Part shown: positions 34,404-37,791 of the stretch, piece after piece
Numbering within the stretch: position 1 is the stretch's first letter
Layout of the letters: each line of letters begins with the position of its first letter
Source of the DNA: Streptomyces alkaliterrae
GTDB taxonomy: Bacteria > Actinomycetota > Actinomycetes > Streptomycetales > Streptomycetaceae
Reading direction: 5' to 3'
NCBI RefSeq assembly: GCF_007097205.2
Contig: NZ_VJYK02000013.1
Span: forward strand, 1-37,791
DNA: 37,791 bases
The notes under the pieces: model-generated
What the model was told of the DNA's origin: nothing
Database searches by the model: none
The model's input: only the letters and a program-made list of their open reading frames with translations
Position numbers and translations under genes: made by a program

Positions 34404-35387
34404 ATGCTGACTAGTTTCGGCCTCACGCCTGTGTGCGAGCGGGTCTATCACGCGATGGTCCAGGCACCGCACCTAGGCGTGGCGGAAATTGCGGAGAGTC
34501 TTGAACTGACGGAATCAGAAGTTCGTCCCGCATTGGACGCCCTGATAGATCTCACCTTGCTGCGGGTCTCGCGGGAGGAGCCCGAGCGGCTCCGACCGGT
34601 GGATCCTCAAATCGGACTTCAAATCCTCATCTCCCACCAGGAGGAGGAACTCGCGCGAAGAGAACGGGAGATCGCAATCATGCGAGCCCGCAGCGCCCTA
34701 TTGGCAACATCCCAGCAGAAGAGCGAAAGCGCATCACTGCCAAGTCAGAACGAGTACCTCTCCGGGCCGGGCGCGCTCCGCGACCGCCTCCGGGAGCTGG
34801 TGACGGACGGGACGACGGAAGTGAACATCTCGCTCCCGAGCGGCGTTCCCTCCGAGCTCTCTCCGGGCTTCGCCGTCCTACTCGAAGACATCGTCGATCT
34901 TGGACGAGCGAGGCTGCGTGCCCTGCTCCCGGGTACGGCTGCCCAACACCCCGTGTCCGACCTCATACGGGGCATGGCGGAAAGGGGCGTGGCCCTACGG
35001 GCCACACCAGCCCTTCCGCCCTGCATGCTTCTTGTCGACGGGAATGTCGCCGTACTCCCGCGGAACCCGACCGCGGAATCCAGTGACGCGACCATCGTCA
35101 GGGATACCAGCGTCCTCAGCCCTCTCGTCACCACGTTCGAGCAGATGTGGCTCACGGCCACGGCTCTCAGCGAGCTGAGAGCTCCGGACGGGAGTGCCAA
35201 CCTGGCGTTCGACGAACGGGTTCTGCTCCGGCTGCTCGCTTCGGGGATCACCGACGAGTCCGTAGCACAGCAGCTCGGGGTGTCCCGGAGAACCGTCCAG
35301 CGAAAGATCAGTGACCTGATACAACGTCTTGGCGCGAACAGCCGGTTCGACGCCGGCCTCAAAGCCGGACGCTGCGGCTGGATTTGA
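34404..35387 (+). CDS. TrmB-like/LuxR-type helix-turn-helix transcriptional regulator
   Basis: A 327-residue regulator. The N-terminal about 70 residues (LTPVCERVYHAMV, then VAEIAESLELTESEVRPALDAL) form a TrmB-like winged helix. The middle part carries a phospholipase-D-like helper region typical of this group. The C-terminal about 60 residues (DERVLLRLLASGITDESVA, then SRRTVQRKISDLIQRLGA) are a LuxR-type HTH. There is no receiver domain, so it is not a standard two-component regulator. The ATG has GGAG 7 nt upstream. It lies 85 nt after the exporter, in the same direction, and is the only regulator in the window, so it is the likely pathway-specific activator. Its target sites are unknown. 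Confidence 0.88.
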   Translation: MLTSFGLTPVCERVYHAMVQAPHLGVAEIAESLELTESEVRPALDALIDLTLLRVSREEPERLRPVDPQIGLQILISHQEEELARREREIAIMRARSALLATSQQKSESASLPSQNEYLSGPGALRDRLRELVTDGTTEVNISLPSGVPSELSPGFAVLLEDIVDLGRARLRALLPGTAAQHPVSDLIRGMAERGVALRATPALPPCMLLVDGNVAVLPRNPTAESSDATIVRDTSVLSPLVTTFEQMWLTATALSELRAPDGSANLAFDERVLLRLLASGITDESVAQQLGVSRRTVQRKISDLIQRLGANSRFDAGLKAGRCGWI

Positions 35388-35457
35388 CCCGACACCCGGC
35401 ACTCGCTCCCAGCACAGACCCCTGGGTTCACACCTCCGCGTAGAAGAAAGGCCCACC

Positions 35458-36597
35458 GTGCTCCAGCACCAGGACATCGCCCTCTCCGCTGCCGTCATGG
35501 CTCACCCACGGCGACGCGAGGCCGCGTACGCACTACGCGACGCACACCCGGACCTGGGGTTGCGCGTGATCCTCGACCCCGACCCGGACGGGCCTCCGGC
35601 CACCATTCGCACAGCACGGCGGGCGTGGGGGGCTGTGGAGGAGGGGGCTACTCACCATCTGGTGGTGCAGGACGACGTCGAGTTGTGCGACGGATTTGCC
35701 GCTGCCGTGACACAGGCGATCGCTTCCAAGCCCAACAGCCCCCTGGCGCTCTTCACCAGTTGGGGCTCCCGCACAGCACAGGTCGTGCGGCTGGCCGCAC
35801 TCACCGGTGAGTCCTGGGCTCCGGTCGTCGACCGCTTCGTGCCTCCGGTCGCTCTCGTCCTACCGGCCCCGGAGGCACGGGACTTCGCTCGACATACCGA
35901 GACCCTCGACCTCACCGTCACCGATGGAAAGGCCCTGACGAACTTTCTCGAATCACGGGGCGCCGATGCCTACGTGTCGGTGCCCAATCTAGTGGAACAC
36001 GACTCCGAAGACAGCCTGATGGGCCATCACATCATGATGGGCGTACGCCGTTCAGCCTTGTTCTCGGCAATGGCCGACGCCCCCCATCCAATGAACGGTT
36101 CGGTCGCGTCAGTCACCACCGTAGCCCACCTCGATGGTCTCTCCGGATACACGGCGATCTACCCAGGGTCCGCGACTTCGGGCGAAGCCATACCGCCGCC
36201 TGCCCACAACGTCCTGGGGCAGGCGGGGATGACCGGACCAGAGATCACCGACCTGTTCCTTTCGGACCTGCGGCGTAGTCCGTCGGCCGATCCTTCCGAC
36301 AGCGGTTTCGGCCGCCCCCTCCTGTTTCAGTTGTGGTTGGCCATGTTCGCGATGGGAGCGCAGTTGCCCTCAGCCCTGGGCGATTCCAGTCCGGGTGCCC
36401 TGGAGACCGCTCTAGAGCGTCCCTTGAGCAGCCTCGGGCTCTCTACCTTTCCATCCGGAGTGCTGTGCCGAATCCTTCCTGACAAGCGGTTGACGAAGAG
36501 CACGGAGCAGTTGCTCCCACTGTGCGTGGGCGGAATCTGTTCTGGCTTCGCAGCAACCTCCACATGGCCGCGCTTGAACGAACTCCTGGGACGGTAG
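35458..36597 (+). CDS. Protein of unknown function with THHLVVQDD motif, paralog 2
   Basis: A 379-residue paralog of the protein at 26212-27357. The two are colinear: AVMAHP near residue 12, ILDP near 38, THHLVVQDD at 65-73, then LFTSWGS, VRLAALTGESW and VPPVALVLPAP. Conservation is strong in the N-terminal half and weaker in the C-terminal half. As with its paralog, the QDD could be a glycosyltransferase-type metal site, but I do not recognise the family and make no function call. The frame is open upstream to ATG 35329, overlapping the regulator. I chose GTG 35458 because it has AGAAAGG just upstream and gives an N-terminus matching the paralog. Two copies bracketing the assembly-line and exporter genes suggest a shared role in this pathway. 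Confidence 0.85.
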   Translation: MLQHQDIALSAAVMAHPRRREAAYALRDAHPDLGLRVILDPDPDGPPATIRTARRAWGAVEEGATHHLVVQDDVELCDGFAAAVTQAIASKPNSPLALFTSWGSRTAQVVRLAALTGESWAPVVDRFVPPVALVLPAPEARDFARHTETLDLTVTDGKALTNFLESRGADAYVSVPNLVEHDSEDSLMGHHIMMGVRRSALFSAMADAPHPMNGSVASVTTVAHLDGLSGYTAIYPGSATSGEAIPPPAHNVLGQAGMTGPEITDLFLSDLRRSPSADPSDSGFGRPLLFQLWLAMFAMGAQLPSALGDSSPGALETALERPLSSLGLSTFPSGVLCRILPDKRLTKSTEQLLPLCVGGICSGFAATSTWPRLNELLGR

Positions 36598-36879
36598 TTC
36601 CCCGGTCCCCCTGAGAGCTTGGGGTCAGGTCGCCATATGAGCATCAGCGTGGCGGGCATCATCCTGCTTACCAACGTTCCGGGCATCTCGCCGATGACCC
36701 TCTTCTTTCCGCTCGGCACCTCTGCCACGGCCGAGTCCCTGCCGGGCCTCGAACTGTCCACCCGGGACGCGGTCGCGACGCCCTTGGACGAGTCTGTCCC
36801 AAGGGCTCGCCCCGGGATGTCCTCGACGTCTTCCACCACGGCGACCTTGTCGCCGGCCGTCACCGACCTGCCCCGCCGA
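36598..36879. other. Intergenic debris, no gene recognised
   Basis: Open frames exist on both strands but none has a convincing start, ribosome site or recognisable domain. A hydrophobic run (SVAGIILLTNVPGIS) in one plus-strand frame could be a decayed membrane-protein fragment. It precedes the ISAs1 remnant. Confidence 0.4.
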
Positions 36880-37133
36880 GCAGGCCACCCGAAGGAGATC
36901 GACGCCTGGGCACGCGGGCACTGGATCAGCGAGAACGCCGTCCACTGGGCCAAGACGTCACCTTCGCCGGGGACACCAGCCAGGTCCGCCGCCACCGCAC
37001 CCCCGCCCTCATGAGCGCGCTGCGTGACCTGGCCCGCGCCGCCCTCCACCGCGCCGGCTGGACCAACATCGCCAGCGGCCGGCGCGCCCACACCCAACCC
37101 GAAACCGTCCTCGCCATCGGCGGAGTCCCGTGA
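36880..37133 (+). pseudogene. C-terminal remnant of an ISAs1-type transposase
   Basis: The plus-strand frame gives EIDAWARGHWISENAVHWA, matching the RGHW.IEN.LHWVRDVTF block of ISAs1-family transposases. A one-base shift after HWA moves to the frame DVTFAGDTSQVRRHRTPALM, then LRDLARAALHRAGWTNIAS, ending TGA at 37131-37133. The N-terminal and most of the catalytic domain are missing and no inverted repeats were found. It is a decayed mobile-element fragment at the cluster edge. Confidence 0.7.
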
Positions 37134-37593
37134 TCAAATCGGACGGTCAGGATCATCCCCGGGGCCCTGGGTTGGGAACGGTGCGGCCATCGACCTGGAC
37201 CGGGGCGGACGGCGTGCACGTCCTCCGCCCCGACGACGCGCTCGTCAGCGGCATGGACGATGGGGCCGGCCGCGGCCTCCGGGGTCACGAGATGGAGGGC
37301 CTCCTCCTCGTCCAGGCCCGTCCGCTCGGCGGCCCCTGGTCGGCAGGACCGCGCTCGTCTGGGCCGTGAGGCTCTTCGAGGCCACCGTGGTGTGGATCTC
37401 GGTCACCACTTCAGCCTATGGGTCGCGTTGTCGGGCACATACAAAACGGGAGGGGAATGGCCGGGCGGGACACGTCGCGACCACCCCTGTGAACGCGACG
37501 CTCTGAGCACATGGCCACCCCTTGGCCACGCCCGCTCACCCGGAGGCTTCACACTGGGTCCGACCTGAGCCTGTATCAGCCCGGGCCAACGAG
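37134..37593. other. Intergenic stretch between transposase remnant and tRNA terminator
   Basis: 460 bp without a supportable gene. Short open frames on both strands lack domain content or good start sites. No integrase, attachment-site repeat or RNA gene was recognised. Confidence 0.4.
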
Positions 37594-37628
37594 AAAGGCC
37601 AGGTCAGATGGGGTCTGACCTGGCCTTT
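37594..37628 (-). terminator. Perfect 15-bp hairpin terminator of tRNA-Thr
   Basis: The arms AAAGGCCAGGTCAGA and TCTGACCTGGCCTTT are fully complementary around a 5-nt TGGGG loop. It starts 6 nt beyond the 3' end of the tRNA and ends in AAA/TTT on either side, so it should act on the tRNA transcript and may also stop plus-strand readthrough. Confidence 0.85.
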
Positions 37629-37633
37629 GTGTG

Positions 37634-37707
37634 AGCCTCCTGTCGGAGTCGAACCGACGACCTACGCATTACAAGTGCGTTGCTCTGGCCAGCTGAGCTA
37701 AGGAGGC
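37634..37707 (-). tRNA. tRNA-Thr (anticodon TGT)
   Basis: Read on the minus strand it begins GCCTCCTTAGCTCAG and ends GACAGGAGGC plus discriminator T. The acceptor stem pairs GCCTCCT with AGGAGGC. The anticodon stem-loop CGCAC-TTGTAAT-GCG carries TGT, decoding ACA threonine. The T arm is GTCGGTTCGACTCCGAC. CCA is not encoded. All four arms fold, so it should be functional. Confidence 0.96.
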
Positions 37708-37791
37708 GTCGCGGGTCGCGTGATGGCCCGCGTGGGCGTGACCACTTTACACAGCGGGTGGCGTGGAGGGCCAAGGCGTTCGGGGGTGGAG

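Noticed and set aside
35329-35457. Upstream extension of paralog 2 overlapping the regulator
   Set aside because: GTG 35458 has a ribosome site and aligns exactly with the paralog N-terminus.
36327-37097. 256-codon minus-strand frame at the right end
   Set aside because: It crosses the end of paralog 2 and the ISAs1 remnant, both better supported on the plus strand, and carries no domain.

Overview
The window is high-GC actinobacterial DNA, most likely Streptomyces or a close relative. The signs are codon third positions dominated by G/C, frequent GTG starts, GTGA/ATGA start-stop overlaps, and transposase remnants of types common in streptomycetes. It holds most of a lipopeptide-type NRPS/PKS biosynthetic gene cluster. 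The left edge cuts through a PKS gene, and the right end runs through cluster-boundary debris to a tRNA-Thr gene.

Layout. On the minus strand, reading 5' to 3' from about 29.9 kb down to base 1: a candidate promoter, an MbtH-like protein, a fatty acyl-AMP ligase fused to an ACP, a protein of unknown function with a THHLV-QDD motif, a one-module NRPS (TubC docking, C, A interrupted by a luciferase-like monooxygenase, PCP), a PKS/NRPS hybrid (KS-AT-split dead KR with embedded methyltransferase-ACP-C-TauD oxygenase), a two-module NRPS (C-like domain without catalytic histidines, A, PCP, C, A interrupted by a second monooxygenase, PCP, E), a one-module NRPS (C-A-PCP), and a PKS starting with a KS that runs off the window. 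On the plus strand: a small protein, a 9-codon ORF with a strong Shine-Dalgarno, a dead IS5-type element, a three-gene ABC-2 exporter, a TrmB/LuxR-like regulator, and a second copy of the QDD protein family. A broken ISAs1-type transposase, a hairpin terminator and tRNA-Thr follow.

How the genes fit together (inference). The FAAL-ACP would activate a fatty acid and hand it through a TubC docking contact to the first NRPS. Binding-pocket residues read by eye give the path: fatty acyl, Gly (with an embedded oxygenase), one malonate-derived unit that is probably C-methylated and left as the ketone, Asp, Gly (second embedded oxygenase, followed by an epimerase), probably Ala, then further polyketide extension outside the window. 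The TauD domain at the end of the hybrid PKS sits immediately before the Asp module. That module starts with a condensation-like domain lacking HHxxxDG, an arrangement that recalls the beta-hydroxyaspartate 'interface' systems of siderophore NRPSs. The ABC-2 genes would export the product.

Most unusual points: two Gly-type adenylation domains each split by a flavin monooxygenase in internal, non-terminal modules; an intact epimerization domain after a Gly module, which makes sense only if the monooxygenase creates a stereocentre; and paralogous QDD proteins of unknown function flanking the assembly line. I do not recognise the product.
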